Below are positions 17,550 to 25,741 of a stretch of DNA of 64,000 nt, in pieces; positions within the stretch are counted from its first letter, which is position 1; every line of letters begins with the position of its first letter. The DNA lies in the NCBI GenBank assembly GCA_022071955.1, contig JAJVIM010000020.1, positions 62,001 through 126,000 of the forward strand, read 5' to 3'. The notes below the pieces were generated by a model that was not told the origin of the DNA, did no database searches, and worked only from the letters and a program-made list of their open reading frames with translations. A program made the position numbers and the translations under genes. The stretch comes from Anaerolineae bacterium. Lineage in GTDB: Bacteria > Chloroflexota > Anaerolineae > 4572-78 > J111.

Positions 17550-17573
17550 AATCAGCGAATCAGCGAATCAGCG
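17550..17573. repeat. three direct copies of AATCAGCG
   Basis: AATCAGCG occurs three times head to tail about 46 bases upstream of ilvE. Close relatives (AGCGAATCGG, GTCAGCGAAT) flank the 28-bp palindromes at 27096 and 61545, so this may be a remnant of that repeat family. Confidence 0.5.
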
Positions 17574-17586
17574 GGAATCAATCCAA

Positions 17587-17619
17587 ACAAAAAACCTTCA
17601 TCTGAATTGATGAAGGTTT
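17587..17619 (-). terminator. terminator after the tRNA-Ala pair
   Basis: On the minus strand AACCTTCATC/GATGAAGGTT forms a 10-bp stem with a 6-base loop followed by a T-rich tract. It starts six bases after the tRNA-Ala(GGC) 3' end. Confidence 0.85.
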
Positions 17620-17623
17620 GCCT

Positions 17624-17697
<74 letters not shown>

Positions 17698-17785
17698 GGA
17701 TGTTCAATTATTAATTATCAATTAGAAATTATCAATTACAACATTTTTGTTCATTGATAATTGTTCATTGGTAATTGTCTTGTGG

Positions 17786-17858
17786 TGGAGCTGAGGGGAT
17801 TCGAACCCCTGGCCTCGACAGTGCGATTGTCGCGCTCTCCCAGCTGAGCTACAGCCCC
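17786..17858 (-). tRNA. tRNA-Ala(CGC)
   Basis: A 73-base minus-strand cloverleaf nearly identical to the neighbouring tRNA-Ala in acceptor, D and T arms. The anticodon stem is CGACA/TGTCG and the loop ATCGCAC gives anticodon CGC (codon GCG). CCA is not encoded. A strong promoter lies just upstream at 17875-17902. Confidence 0.97.
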
Positions 17859-17874
17859 GCACCAACAGAGATGG

Positions 17875-17902
17875 AGTATACCAAAATTTTTAGGTTTGTC
17901 AA
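17875..17902 (-). promoter_or_regulatory. strong promoter of the tRNA-Ala operon
   Basis: On the minus strand TTGACA (17902-17897), a 16-base A/T-rich spacer and TATACT (17880-17875) lie 16 bases before the first tRNA nucleotide. It sits in the gap after moaA, so the tRNAs need not depend on moaA transcription. Confidence 0.85.
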
Positions 17903-17922
17903 AACGGGTTGCCGCAGATTTA

Positions 17923-18903
17923 TCAACCGCCAATCTGGCTCATAGTGCGGTTTTCGGCAAACTGCCCGTTTTTAAGCTGATGGCCCACCGGTTTGGCCAG
18001 TACGGCTTTTTCAAACAGGCTCACCAATTCGGTGTGGCTGCCGCCGTTGCGCAGCGTTTTTTGAAAGTTGATTTCGCCCTCAACCAGCAGGCACATGCGC
18101 AACCGGCCATCGGCGGTGAGGCGCATGCGGTTGCAATCGTCGCAGTAGGGGTTGCTGACCGGGCTGATAAAACCAACCGTGCCTTCGGCGCCGGCCAGCC
18201 GGTACACCCGCGCTTCGCCATCGAGGTGGCCGTTGTTAATCGGGAAGAGCGGGCCCAGTTTTTGTTCAATCCAGCTTTTAACCTCGTCACTGGAAACGTA
18301 ATGGTGCAGTTGGATTTCGGTTGGCCCGCCAAACGGCATCAGCTCAATAAAGCGAATCTGCCACGGCCGGCGCAGGCTCAGTTCGGCCAGTTCGGCGGCG
18401 GCGTCATCGTTGTAACCGCGGGTGATAACGGCGTTGAGTTTGATAGGCGTCAGCCCGGCGGCTTCGGCGGCTTCGATGCCGGCCCAGGCTTTGTCCAGCG
18501 ACCCCAGCCGCATGATTTTGCCGAGCGTTTCTTTGTTGAGCGAGTCGACGTGAATGTTGACCCGGGTCAGCCCGGCTTTCTTTAAATCGTGGGCAATGTA
18601 GGGCAGCCGGTAGCCGTTGGTGGTCATGGCGATCTGTTCGATGCCGTTGACCCCGGCAATTCGTTCGACAATTTCCACAATGTCGGTGCGGAGCGTGGGT
18701 TCGCCGCCGGTGAGCCGTACTTTGCGGAAGCCAACTTCAACCGCGGCGCGGACCACGGTTTCAATTTCGGCGGCAGAGAGCAGCTCGTCGTTGGGCACAA
18801 AGGTTAACCCATGCATGGGCATGCAGTAAACGCAGCGCAGGTTGCAGCGGTCGGTGAGGGAAATTCGCAGGTAGTTGATTTCTCGCCCAAAGCGGTCTTT
18901 CAT
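17923..18903 (-). CDS. moaA: GTP 3',8-cyclase (molybdenum cofactor biosynthesis)
   Basis: This 326-residue radical-SAM enzyme converts GTP to 3',8-cyclo-GTP in the first step of molybdopterin synthesis. The SAM-binding [4Fe-4S] cluster is held by C20, C24 and C27 (DRCNLRCVYCMP), followed by the LTGGEPTLR motif. A second cluster is bound by Cys of NPYCDDCNRMRLTADGRLRMC near the C-terminus, and the product ends in the functionally important Gly-Gly (SQIGG). No moaC or other cofactor genes are adjacent. Its presence implies a molybdo- or tungstoenzyme elsewhere in the genome. Confidence 0.96.
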   Translation of the reverse strand: MKDRFGREINYLRISLTDRCNLRCVYCMPMHGLTFVPNDELLSAAEIETVVRAAVEVGFRKVRLTGGEPTLRTDIVEIVERIAGVNGIEQIAMTTNGYRLPYIAHDLKKAGLTRVNIHVDSLNKETLGKIMRLGSLDKAWAGIEAAEAAGLTPIKLNAVITRGYNDDAAAELAELSLRRPWQIRFIELMPFGGPTEIQLHHYVSSDEVKSWIEQKLGPLFPINNGHLDGEARVYRLAGAEGTVGFISPVSNPYCDDCNRMRLTADGRLRMCLLVEGEINFQKTLRNGGSHTELVSLFEKAVLAKPVGHQLKNGQFAENRTMSQIGG

Positions 18904-18977
18904 TATAAGTAAACCTCCGTGTTCGTAACAGCCTCGTTAGGTGAGGGCTATGATATTGTAGCATAACCCTGTCAAAC

Positions 18978-19001
18978 AAAAAATGGCGGTGAGGCCATTT
19001 T
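18978..19001 (-). terminator. terminator after the SufR-like regulator gene
   Basis: On the minus strand AAAATGGC-CTCACC-GCCATTTT ends in a six-T run, 17 bases after the regulator's stop codon. Confidence 0.85.
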
Positions 19002-19017
19002 GATTAATCCCCAAAAA

Positions 19018-19731
19018 TTACGCCGGAACAATCAACTGAATTGGCGTTGAAACCTGATAGGTGCAGTGACTGTCACCCTCCGACAGGCAGGCGATTCTGG
19101 TTGGGGTGGTGTTGAGCATCGAGCTGATAATTTTTTTATCGAGCAGGCAGACGTGGCCGTGTGTTTTGGCCAACTGGCGGTAGGGGCAGGAGTAAGCGTG
19201 AATGTGATATTCGCCATTTACTTTTTCCCAGTCCACCACAAAACCTTTGCTCGATAAATAGGTGACAACCTCATCCAGCCGGGTTTCGATGGGCTGGTTG
19301 GTTTTGGCCGGCGGCGCTTCTTTTGCCAGCCGATTGGCGATCTGGCCAAAAATATCGTTGATGCCGTCCGGCCCCAACCGAACACTCAGCTCTTCCAGCA
19401 AGTAGTCGGTCAGGCTCAGATAATCTACCGGAAACAGCTCATCGGCGGCTTCAGTGAGCTGGTACACCTGCTGCGGCCGGCCACGACCCGCCGCCGGGCG
19501 GCGGACTTCGGTGGCGTGGATCAGGTTTTCGCTTTGCAGCACGTTCAAATGGTAGCGCACGGCCATCGGGGTGAGGCTCACCACTGCCGCCAGCTCATCG
19601 ACCGTGGCCTGGTCTTTTTCTTTTAAATGGTCAATAATTTTTTGTCGGGTTTCGTGTAATTTAGAGCTCACAAATACCTGCTGCTCCTGCGGTTGGCCGC
19701 CAGATTTGCGCAACACTTGGTTTGCACGCAT
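19018..19731 (-). CDS. SufR-like winged-helix regulator with Cys cluster
   Basis: Taking the ATG at 19731 (an upstream TTG at 19776 is in frame but lies in the AT-rich promoter), the product is 237 residues. The N-terminal winged helix (TRQKIIDHLKEKDQATVDEL, then MAVRYHLNVLQSENLI and a basic wing) resembles DeoR/ArsR/SufR proteins. The C-terminal half carries CPYRQLAKTHGHVC and ACLSEGDSHC, the spacing that holds an Fe-S cluster in SufR. It therefore probably senses iron-sulfur or redox status and represses a target. No suf genes are adjacent. A 12-bp palindrome overlaps its own promoter, which suggests autoregulation and possibly control of the divergent exporter gene. Confidence 0.75.
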   Translation of the reverse strand: MRANQVLRKSGGQPQEQQVFVSSKLHETRQKIIDHLKEKDQATVDELAAVVSLTPMAVRYHLNVLQSENLIHATEVRRPAAGRGRPQQVYQLTEAADELFPVDYLSLTDYLLEELSVRLGPDGINDIFGQIANRLAKEAPPAKTNQPIETRLDEVVTYLSSKGFVVDWEKVNGEYHIHAYSCPYRQLAKTHGHVCLLDKKIISSMLNTTPTRIACLSEGDSHCTYQVSTPIQLIVPA

Positions 19732-19759
19732 GATTAGTCGAGACGAAATTTTATCATAA

Positions 19760-19771
19760 TTATTATAATAA
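19760..19771. promoter_or_regulatory. palindrome over the SufR-like gene promoter
   Basis: TTATTATAATAA is a perfect 12-bp palindrome. It includes a TATAAT that could be the -10 box of the regulator gene, placing a possible operator exactly over the promoter in the divergent gap. Confidence 0.4.
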
Positions 19772-19831
19772 ATCAAAGCTTAATGTGATAAAAAAGACAA
19801 TCAATTTTGACCCGGAGATGAGCTACACCCG

Positions 19832-20782
19832 ATGACCACCGGTACCGATTCTCATGTTGAAGCAACGCTGCCCGCCGAGATGGCGGCTGCCCCCAGACAG
19901 GCTTTGTTTGATTTGCCCTACGTGTTGTTAGTGCTGCCGCCGCTGTTTTGGGCGGGAAATTTTGTGCTGGGCCGGGCAGTGCGCGCCGATGTGCCGCCGG
20001 TGGGGCTGGCTTTTTGGCGCTGGGCGGTGGGTTCGCTGCTGATTGCCGGCTTTGCCTGGCCGCACGTGCGGCGGGAATGGCCGGCGGTGAGGCGGCACTG
20101 GCCAATTATTTTGCTGCTGTCATTTTTGGGCGTGGCGGTGTTTAACACGCTGGTGTATACGGCCCTGCAATTTACCACGGCCATCAATGCCCTGCTGATG
20201 CAATCGACCATGCCGGTGCTGATTGTGCTGCTGTCGTATCTGTTTTTTAAAGAAACCATCAGCCTGCGGCAGGGGTTGGGTATTGCGCTGTCGCTGGTGG
20301 GCGTAGTGATCATCATTGCTCAGGGGCAACTGGCCACGCTGCTGGCGTTGTCGCTCAACGGCGGCGATCTGCTGGTGCTGGTGGCCGTGGCCAGTTACGC
20401 GGCTTACTCGGTGTTTTTGCGGCAGCGACCGGCGCTCCATCCGCTCACCTTTTTGGCGGTAACATTTGTGGCCGGCACGCTGATGCTGGTGCCTTTTTAT
20501 CTGTGGGAAGTTTTGGCCGGCCGGGTGATGCATTTTGATAGCCCAACCACGTGGTTATCGGTGGCCTATGTAGCCGTTTTTCCATCGATATTGGCCTACC
20601 TGTGTTACAATCGCGGCGTCGATCTGGTGGGCGCTACCCGGGCCGGGCTTTTTTTGCATCTAATGCCGGTGTTTGGCAGTTTGATGGCTATTGCTTTTTT
20701 GGGCGAGCAGTTCCGCCTGTTTCACGCGCCGGGCATCGCCCTGATTTTGGGCGGAATCGCGCTGGCCACTCGCCGCCGGTAA
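19832..20782 (+). CDS. EamA/DMT-family membrane transporter
   Basis: The 316-residue protein starts at an ATG preceded by GGAG. It is almost wholly hydrophobic, with about ten membrane helices arranged as two EamA repeats (first: LLVLPPLFWAGNFVLGRAV and IALSLVGVVIIIA; second: AVASYAAYSVFLRQRP and ALILGGIALATRRR). Such carriers of the drug/metabolite superfamily export amino acids, nucleosides or other small metabolites by proton exchange. The substrate cannot be read from sequence. It is divergent from the SufR-like regulator with a 100-bp gap and could be its target. Confidence 0.9.
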   Translation: MTTGTDSHVEATLPAEMAAAPRQALFDLPYVLLVLPPLFWAGNFVLGRAVRADVPPVGLAFWRWAVGSLLIAGFAWPHVRREWPAVRRHWPIILLLSFLGVAVFNTLVYTALQFTTAINALLMQSTMPVLIVLLSYLFFKETISLRQGLGIALSLVGVVIIIAQGQLATLLALSLNGGDLLVLVAVASYAAYSVFLRQRPALHPLTFLAVTFVAGTLMLVPFYLWEVLAGRVMHFDSPTTWLSVAYVAVFPSILAYLCYNRGVDLVGATRAGLFLHLMPVFGSLMAIAFLGEQFRLFHAPGIALILGGIALATRRR

Positions 20783-20798
20783 AAGACCCATCTTTTTG

Positions 20799-20853
20799 TA
20801 ACCGCAGAGGCCGCAAAGCAAAATCCTAAAAATCTTCGCGTTCTCTGCGGTTA
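20799..20853. repeat. TAACCGCAGAG inverted repeat, copy 1
   Basis: Perfect 11-bp arms TAACCGCAGAG and CTCTGCGGTTA enclose 33 bases with GCCGCAAAG and CTTCGCGTT. A related element with the same arms lies at 60924-60996. Both are between genes and have no T run. Confidence 0.6.
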
Positions 20854-20880
20854 ATTTTTGAGACCCCCTCTTTTGGCAAA

Positions 20881-20910
20881 TTGACAAAGCTCCGCCGGGT
20901 ATGGTATATT
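20881..20910 (+). promoter_or_regulatory. promoter of the nuoBCD-nuoI operon
   Basis: TTGACA and TATATT are separated by 18 bases, about 114 bases before the nuoB start. The preceding gene is on the same strand but ends 98 bases earlier. Confidence 0.65.
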
Positions 20911-21023
20911 AACCGCCGCGTAACAAAGACGCACCCCTCAAATTTTCTGCGGTTAAACCCGCCACAAACCGGATATTTTGGAAGCAACCAGTCCAAAGAT
21001 GGGACAGGAGGTTGAATGTCGAT

Positions 21024-23498
21024 ATGACTGTAGAGGCACCCCACCAAGCCGCCGAAGAGTCAGGTATTCCCCAAGCATTACGTCACAACATTTTTTTCAC
21101 CAAACTTGATGCCGTGTATAACTGGGGCCGGGCTTATTCGCTCTGGCCGATGACGTTTGGCCTGGCCTGCTGCGCCATCGAGATGATTGCCACCGGCGCC
21201 GGCCGCTACGACCAGGACCGCTTCGGCGCGGCCCTTTTTCGCGCCACACCCCGCCAATCGGATTTGATGATTGTTTCCGGCACGGTCACCAAAAAAATGG
21301 TGCCGCAGATTGTTCGTCTGTACAATCAAATGCCGGAACCCAAATACGTGATCAGCATGGGCGCCTGCGCCAGCGGCGGCGGCCCTTTTAAAGAAGGTTA
21401 CAACGTGGTTTCCGGCATCGACAAATACATTCCGGTGGATGTGTACGTGCCGGGCTGCCCGCCCACGCCGCAGGCTCTGCTCAACGGTATCATCACCCTG
21501 CAAAAGAAAATCCAGTCGCAGTCGATTTTTACCGTGCCGTGGTATCGCCAAAATGAGCCGATGGCCGCCATCCCCGTGCCGATTTTGGGGCCGGACATCA
21601 TCGACCCCCGCCAACTGCCGCTGATCAAAGAGGAGTTGGAGAAGCAGCGCCGCGCCGCCAACCAGCCGGAAGAAGATGAAGCCGGCGAAAAACCGCGGCC
21701 CAAGCGGGTGGTCAAACCGCCCAAAGTGCCGGAATGGGATACCACTCCCACCGAAGCCGCCGGCGCGCTGGCTGCCGCCATCAACGAGGCGCTCGGGGCG
21801 GCGGCGGTTACCGCCGAAGCCGACACGCTGATTGTGGCCCGCGAGCATCTGCTGGCGTTTGGCCGCCACGTCCGTGATGAGTTGCATTTTGAGCTGCTCA
21901 GCAATGTGACCGGTGTCGATTACATGGGGCGCGAGGGCGACCGTTTTGAGGTGGTCTACCACGCCTACAGTATCTCGCAGCCGGAAAAGCCGGGGCTGGT
22001 GTTCAAAGCCCGCTGCCCGGAAACCGACCCGGTGCTGCCATCGCTGTTTGGGTTGTGGCAAACCTGCTACCTGCAAGAGCGCGAAATTTACGATCTGTAC
22101 GGCATCATCTTTACCGGTCACCCCAACCTGAAGCGTATTCTGCTGTGGGACGATTTTTACGGCCACCCCATGCGCAAGGATTACGAAGAGGCCTACTACG
22201 AAGATTACGTAAAGCCCTTCCCCAGCCGCTGGCCCGGCGGCGAGCACGAGCGGGTCGAAACCAAAAACCCCTTTGGCCATAACGTGGTTTATCCCCCGGA
22301 TTGGGATATTGACAACTGGAAGCCCGACGAAGTAGAAGACAACCTGGCCCACGTCATCGAAGCCCGCGATATTCATCACGACAGCGACTTTGACACCGAC
22401 CGGATTGTCATCAACATGGGGCCGCAGCACCCCAGTACCCACGGCGTGTTCCGCATGGTAGCCACCCTCCAGGGTGAAACGGTGATTGATTTGGAGCCGG
22501 TGCTGGGCTACCTGCACCGCAACCACGAAAAAATCGGTGAGCGCAACAGTTGGATTATGAACATGCCCTTCACCGACCGGCTGGATTATTTTAACTCGAT
22601 GCTCAATAACTGGGGCTACGCTCTGGCCGTGGAAAAATTGGCCGGTGTGGAAGTGCCGGAACGGGCCGAATACATCCGCGTTATTGTGGGCGAAATGAAC
22701 CGGGTGTTCAGCCACATTTCGCTGCTGGGTTTTTTGATGAACGATCTGGGCGCGTTGGCCACGCCGCTGTTTTACGCGCTGGAAGGCCGCGAGCGCTGCC
22801 TGGACCTGTTTGAAGAACTCAGCGGTTCGCGGATGATGTGCAACTACTTCCGCTTTGGCGGGGTCGCCTACGATACCAGCGACGATTGGCTGCGCCGGGC
22901 CAAAATTGTCACCGCTACCTTGGCCAAAAGTCTCGATTAGCTTGACAACCAGAAGACGGCATACGAGATTGTGCTTTCTCGCACCAAAGGTATTGGCTAC
23001 GTGCCCGCCGAGGTGCTGGTCAGCCACGGCGTCACCGGGCCGCTGCTGCGCGCCGCCGGCGTAAAATACGATATTCGCCGGGTGGAACCCTACAGCATTT
23101 ATGACCGCTTTGATTTTGAAGTGCCGGTGCAGGAAGAAGGCGACCTGTTTGCCCGTTTCTATCAGCGCGTTTTGGAAGCCCGCCAGAGCCTCAAAATTCT
23201 GGAGCAGGCTTTCAAAGGCATCGAAAGCACCCAGCCCGGCGATATTTTGGGCGGCAAAAAAGGGTACATCTTCCGCGTGCCAGCCGGCGAAGCCTACGCC
23301 CGCATTGAGCATTCCAAAGGCGAGCTGGGCTATTACATTGTCAGCAACAAATCAGACAACCCGTGGCGCTACCGGGTGCGCTCGCCTTCTTACATCAACC
23401 TAAACGCGCTGGCCGATATGTGCAAAGGCGGCAAAGTCGCCGACTCCATTGTCGCGCTCGGCGCCATCGATATTGTGCTGGGGGAGGTGGACCGCTAA
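21024..23498 (+). CDS. nuoBCD: fused NADH-quinone oxidoreductase subunits B, C and D, with an in-frame TAG
   Basis: One reading frame encodes three complex I subunits. The start is taken as the ATG at 21024 (AGGAGG upstream). NuoB (about residues 1-205) shows cluster N2 ligands ([22 protein letters not shown]). A Lys/Pro-rich linker follows; NuoC spans about 250-415 ([20 protein letters not shown]); NuoD spans about 450-825 ([34 protein letters not shown], RAPSFxN-like [11 protein letters not shown]). NuoCD fusion is known, and B-C-D fusion is less common. Codon 639 (22938-22940) is TAG in place of the Glu expected in LDE-type sequences, but the frame continues without length change to the end. 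The stop is probably a sequence artefact (see the separate entry). The product forms the quinone-facing peripheral arm. Confidence 0.85.
22938..22969 (+). other. in-frame TAG plus Illumina P7-like 24-mer inside nuoD
   Basis: Bases 22946-22969 match the P7 flow-cell primer at 23 of 24 positions, with 20 in a row exact (CAGAAGACGGCATACGAGAT). Only the fourth base differs (C for G at 22949). The premature TAG is five bases upstream. The local translation (NQKTAYEI) departs from NuoD conservation while length is kept. Probable adapter-related consensus error; GAG may be the true codon. Confidence 0.8.
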
Positions 23499-24934
23499 TG
23501 TTTGGATTAGGCGTTCTCAAAGGATTAGGCATCACCCTGCGACACTTCATCGACACCTTTGTTGATGACCTCAAATATTTCCCCGGCGGTAGCAAAACCA
23601 ATCCCGATGCCTTTGCCCGGAGGCAGGGGCCAACCGGGGCCGGGCTGTTCACCGTGGAATACCCGGAAATGAAGCTGAAAACGCCCGAAAATTTTCGCTT
23701 CATCCCGTTTTTGGTCACCGATTATGATGTGGTCAAAGACGATCCGGCCTACGACTGGGACAAAGCCAACGAGCTGAATCGCTGCACCAGTTGCGGCATT
23801 TGCAGCAAGGTTTGCCCGCCGCAATGTATCTGGATTGTGCGCACCAACGACCCCAAAACCGGCAAGCCGATCCCGCAGCCGGCCGAATTTTACATCGACA
23901 CCGACATTTGCATGAACTGCGGCTACTGCGCCGAGTTCTGCCCGTTTGACGCCATCAAAATGGACCACGATTACGAGCTGTCTGACTACGAGCGCGACGT
24001 GGCCCACGTGCATAATTTGCAGCGGCTGCTCAAACCGGTCAGCTACTACGCCAGAATTCGGCCTTCGTGGCACGCTCAGGAAGAGGAGATCAAACGCCAG
24101 GCCGAAGAGGAAAAACGGCGCAAAGAAGAAGAAAAAGCGCGCGTCGCCGCCGAGAAAGCCGCCGCGGCCAAAGCTGCCGCCGAAGCCAAAGCCAAAGCCG
24201 ACAGCGCTCCGCCTGCGGGCAAACGCTCGCCGGAGGAAATCAAGGCTCAGCGCGAGGCGATGATGGCCCGCCGCGCGGCCAAAGCCGCCGGGGAAGAGCT
24301 TCCCCCCGAAGCGCCGGCCGAAAAGCCCAAACGTTCGCCGGAGGAAATCAAGGCCCAGCGCGACGCGATGATGGCTCGTCGCGCCGCCAAAGCCGTCGGA
24401 GAAGAGCCTCCCCCCGAAGCGCCGGCCGAAAAGCCGAAACGCACGCCGGAGGAAATCAAGGCTCAGCGCGACGCGATGATGGCTCGTCGGGCGGCCAAAG
24501 CCGCTGGCCTGCCGGTAGAAGAAGAGGCCAAACCGGCCGAACCCGCGCCGCCGGCCGAAAAGCCGAAACGCACGCCGGAGGAAATCAAAGCCCAGCGCGA
24601 TGCGATGATGGCCCGTCGCGCGGCCAAGGCCGCCGGCCTGCCGGTGGAAGAAGAGTCTAAACCGGCCGAACCCGCGCCGGTCAAAGCGGACGACCTGACC
24701 AAAATTGAGGGGATTGGCCCCAAAATTTCCGGGCTGCTGCAAGAGGCCGGCATCAAAACCTTTGCCCAGTTGGCTGCGGCAGAAGTCAGCCGTTTGCAGG
24801 AAATTCTGGATGCCGCCAGTCTGCGGCTGGCCGATCCCGGCACCTGGCCGGAGCAGGCCCAACTCGCCGCCAACGGCGAGTGGGATGCCCTGGCCAAACT
24901 CCAGGACGAACTGCACCACGGCAAGCGCACCTGA
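23498..24934 (+). CDS. nuoI: NADH-quinone oxidoreductase subunit I with repeat and HhH extension
   Basis: The ATG at 23498 shares one base with the nuoD stop (TAATG), so the genes are coupled; 478 residues. The NuoI core (1-200) carries two [4Fe-4S] motifs, C96/C99/C102/C106 (CTSCGICSKVCPP) and C138/C141/C144/C148 (CMNCGYCAEFCPF), which pass electrons to NuoB. It is followed by an E/K/R coiled coil (about 200-240), four tandem repeats built on P-E-E-I-K-A-Q-R-[DE]-A-M-M-A-R-R-A-A-K (about 245-395) and a helix-hairpin-helix-like domain (DDLTKIEGIGPKISGLLQEA, about 403-450). Ordinary NuoI is 150-230 residues. HhH tails of this type occur on some NuoE and ribosomal proteins. The role here is unknown, perhaps complex assembly. 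Confidence 0.9.
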   Translation: MFGLGVLKGLGITLRHFIDTFVDDLKYFPGGSKTNPDAFARRQGPTGAGLFTVEYPEMKLKTPENFRFIPFLVTDYDVVKDDPAYDWDKANELNRCTSCGICSKVCPPQCIWIVRTNDPKTGKPIPQPAEFYIDTDICMNCGYCAEFCPFDAIKMDHDYELSDYERDVAHVHNLQRLLKPVSYYARIRPSWHAQEEEIKRQAEEEKRRKEEEKARVAAEKAAAAKAAAEAKAKADSAPPAGKRSPEEIKAQREAMMARRAAKAAGEELPPEAPAEKPKRSPEEIKAQRDAMMARRAAKAVGEEPPPEAPAEKPKRTPEEIKAQRDAMMARRAAKAAGLPVEEEAKPAEPAPPAEKPKRTPEEIKAQRDAMMARRAAKAAGLPVEEESKPAEPAPVKADDLTKIEGIGPKISGLLQEAGIKTFAQLAAAEVSRLQEILDAASLRLADPGTWPEQAQLAANGEWDALAKLQDELHHGKRT

Positions 24935-24962
24935 TCGTTATTTTGCGGATCAAACCACCACC

Positions 24963-24995
24963 ATCGGGGTCACAGTGACGTGACCCCGATTTTTG
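24963..24995 (+). terminator. terminator of the nuo operon
   Basis: A perfect 11-bp stem ATCGGGGTCAC/GTGACCCCGAT (loop AGTGAC) followed by TTTTG and a longer T tract, 28 bases after the nuoI stop. Confidence 0.95.
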
Positions 24996-25028
24996 TTTTT
25001 TTATAAAAAGTGTTTAAAATAATGGCCT

Positions 25029-25114
25029 GGTACACCCAATAGTGGCCCGGTATTAAACCGTGGGTGCACTGTTTTTGCCCACCCCCAAATTTGGGGGAGG
25101 GGGCAGGGTGTACC
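25029..25114. repeat. small element with 9-bp terminal inverted repeats
   Basis: GGTACACCC (25029-25037) and GGGTGTACC (25106-25114) enclose a G/C-rich palindrome CCCCCAAATTTGGGGG (25082-25097). The 250-bp gap 24935-25184 holds this element and the nuo terminator, and nothing else was seen. Confidence 0.5.
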
Positions 25115-25184
25115 GCTGAAAACGCGCGTTTGATCTAAAATGGTTAAATGCGAACCTATCTTTCAATTCAAACGGGGGAAAACC

Positions 25185-25649
25185 ATGACATACCTTGCCT
25201 TGGGCTTAAGCCTGATCGCTCTGATGTGGGCCTGGCGGCTTGGCCGCAAAAACAACGATTTGAAGGAACGGCTGGCACAAGCCAACAGCCGCGTTTACAA
25301 CCTGCGCCGCGACATCGATGAAAAGTTGCAGCAGGCCGAGCAGGAGCGCCTGGCGTTGAAGTTTGAAATTCTCAAACTCAAGGGCGATCTCAAAGTAACG
25401 CCTGAGATGAAAATTGGCGAAGTGCTGGCCACTCATCCGCTGGCCGGGCAGGTGTTGGCCGGATTTCACATTGGCGGCTGCTCCAGTTGTTCGGTCGACA
25501 ACAGCCAGTCGTTGGGTGAAGCGGTGGCGGTGAACGGCCGCGAACTGGAACCGATTCTGGCCGCGCTCAACACGCTGGCTGCCGAAAACGGTGACGGGCG
25601 TGTGTCACCGGTGCACCTCAAAACACCGAATGTGCAGCTACTGTTTTAG
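25185..25649 (+). CDS. membrane-anchored DUF1858-like protein
   Basis: The start is the ATG at 25185 (GGGGG upstream), giving 154 residues. One N-terminal membrane segment (YLALGLSLIALMWAWRL) is followed by a coiled coil (about 22-72, rich in Lys, Glu and Gln). The C-terminal domain (about 75-135) begins MKIGEVLATHPLAGQVLAGF and contains HIGGCSSC, like the DUF1858/ScdA-N fold in which such Cys pairs bind metal or an Fe-S species. The function is unknown; a redox or nitric-oxide-related role is possible. It has its own terminator and sits between nuo and arsenic genes. Confidence 0.65.
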   Translation: MTYLALGLSLIALMWAWRLGRKNNDLKERLAQANSRVYNLRRDIDEKLQQAEQERLALKFEILKLKGDLKVTPEMKIGEVLATHPLAGQVLAGFHIGGCSSCSVDNSQSLGEAVAVNGRELEPILAALNTLAAENGDGRVSPVHLKTPNVQLLF

Positions 25650-25658
25650 GTAAAATTT

Positions 25659-25688
25659 AAGGTTTGTCGGCTTGACAAACCTTTTTTT
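25659..25688 (+). terminator. terminator after the DUF1858-like gene
   Basis: AAGGTTTGTC/GACAAACCTT stem with loop GGCTT and a seven-T tail, ten bases after the stop. Confidence 0.93.
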
Positions 25689-25695
25689 ATGCAGT

Positions 25696-25724
25696 AATAT
25701 ATCGACATATTTATAATCGTCTAT
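25696..25724 (+). promoter_or_regulatory. AT-rich arsR promoter/operator
   Basis: A TATAAT (25712-25717) lies inside an imperfect inverted repeat ATATCGA ... TCGTCTAT. It is typical in size and base content for an ArsR/SmtB operator covering the -10 box, and shares ATATTTAT with the sequence before arsM. Confidence 0.45.
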
Positions 25725-25741
25725 GTGTTGAGGTTTGTTTG

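Noticed and set aside
22938-22940. Programmed read-through or recoding (selenocysteine/pyrrolysine-like) of TAG in nuoD
   Set aside because: No stimulatory RNA structure or Pyl gene is seen, the position is not catalytic, and an adapter-like sequence five bases away explains the anomaly better.
21078-23312. Long minus-strand open frame (744 codons) opposite nuoBCD
   Set aside because: It mirrors the strongly conserved NuoB/C/D coding strand and shows no recognisable domain; long antisense frames are expected in GC-rich codon-biased genes.
24210-24660. CRISPR-like or satellite array in the nuoI 3' part
   Set aside because: The near-identical units are in frame, encode conserved peptide repeats and lack unique spacers.
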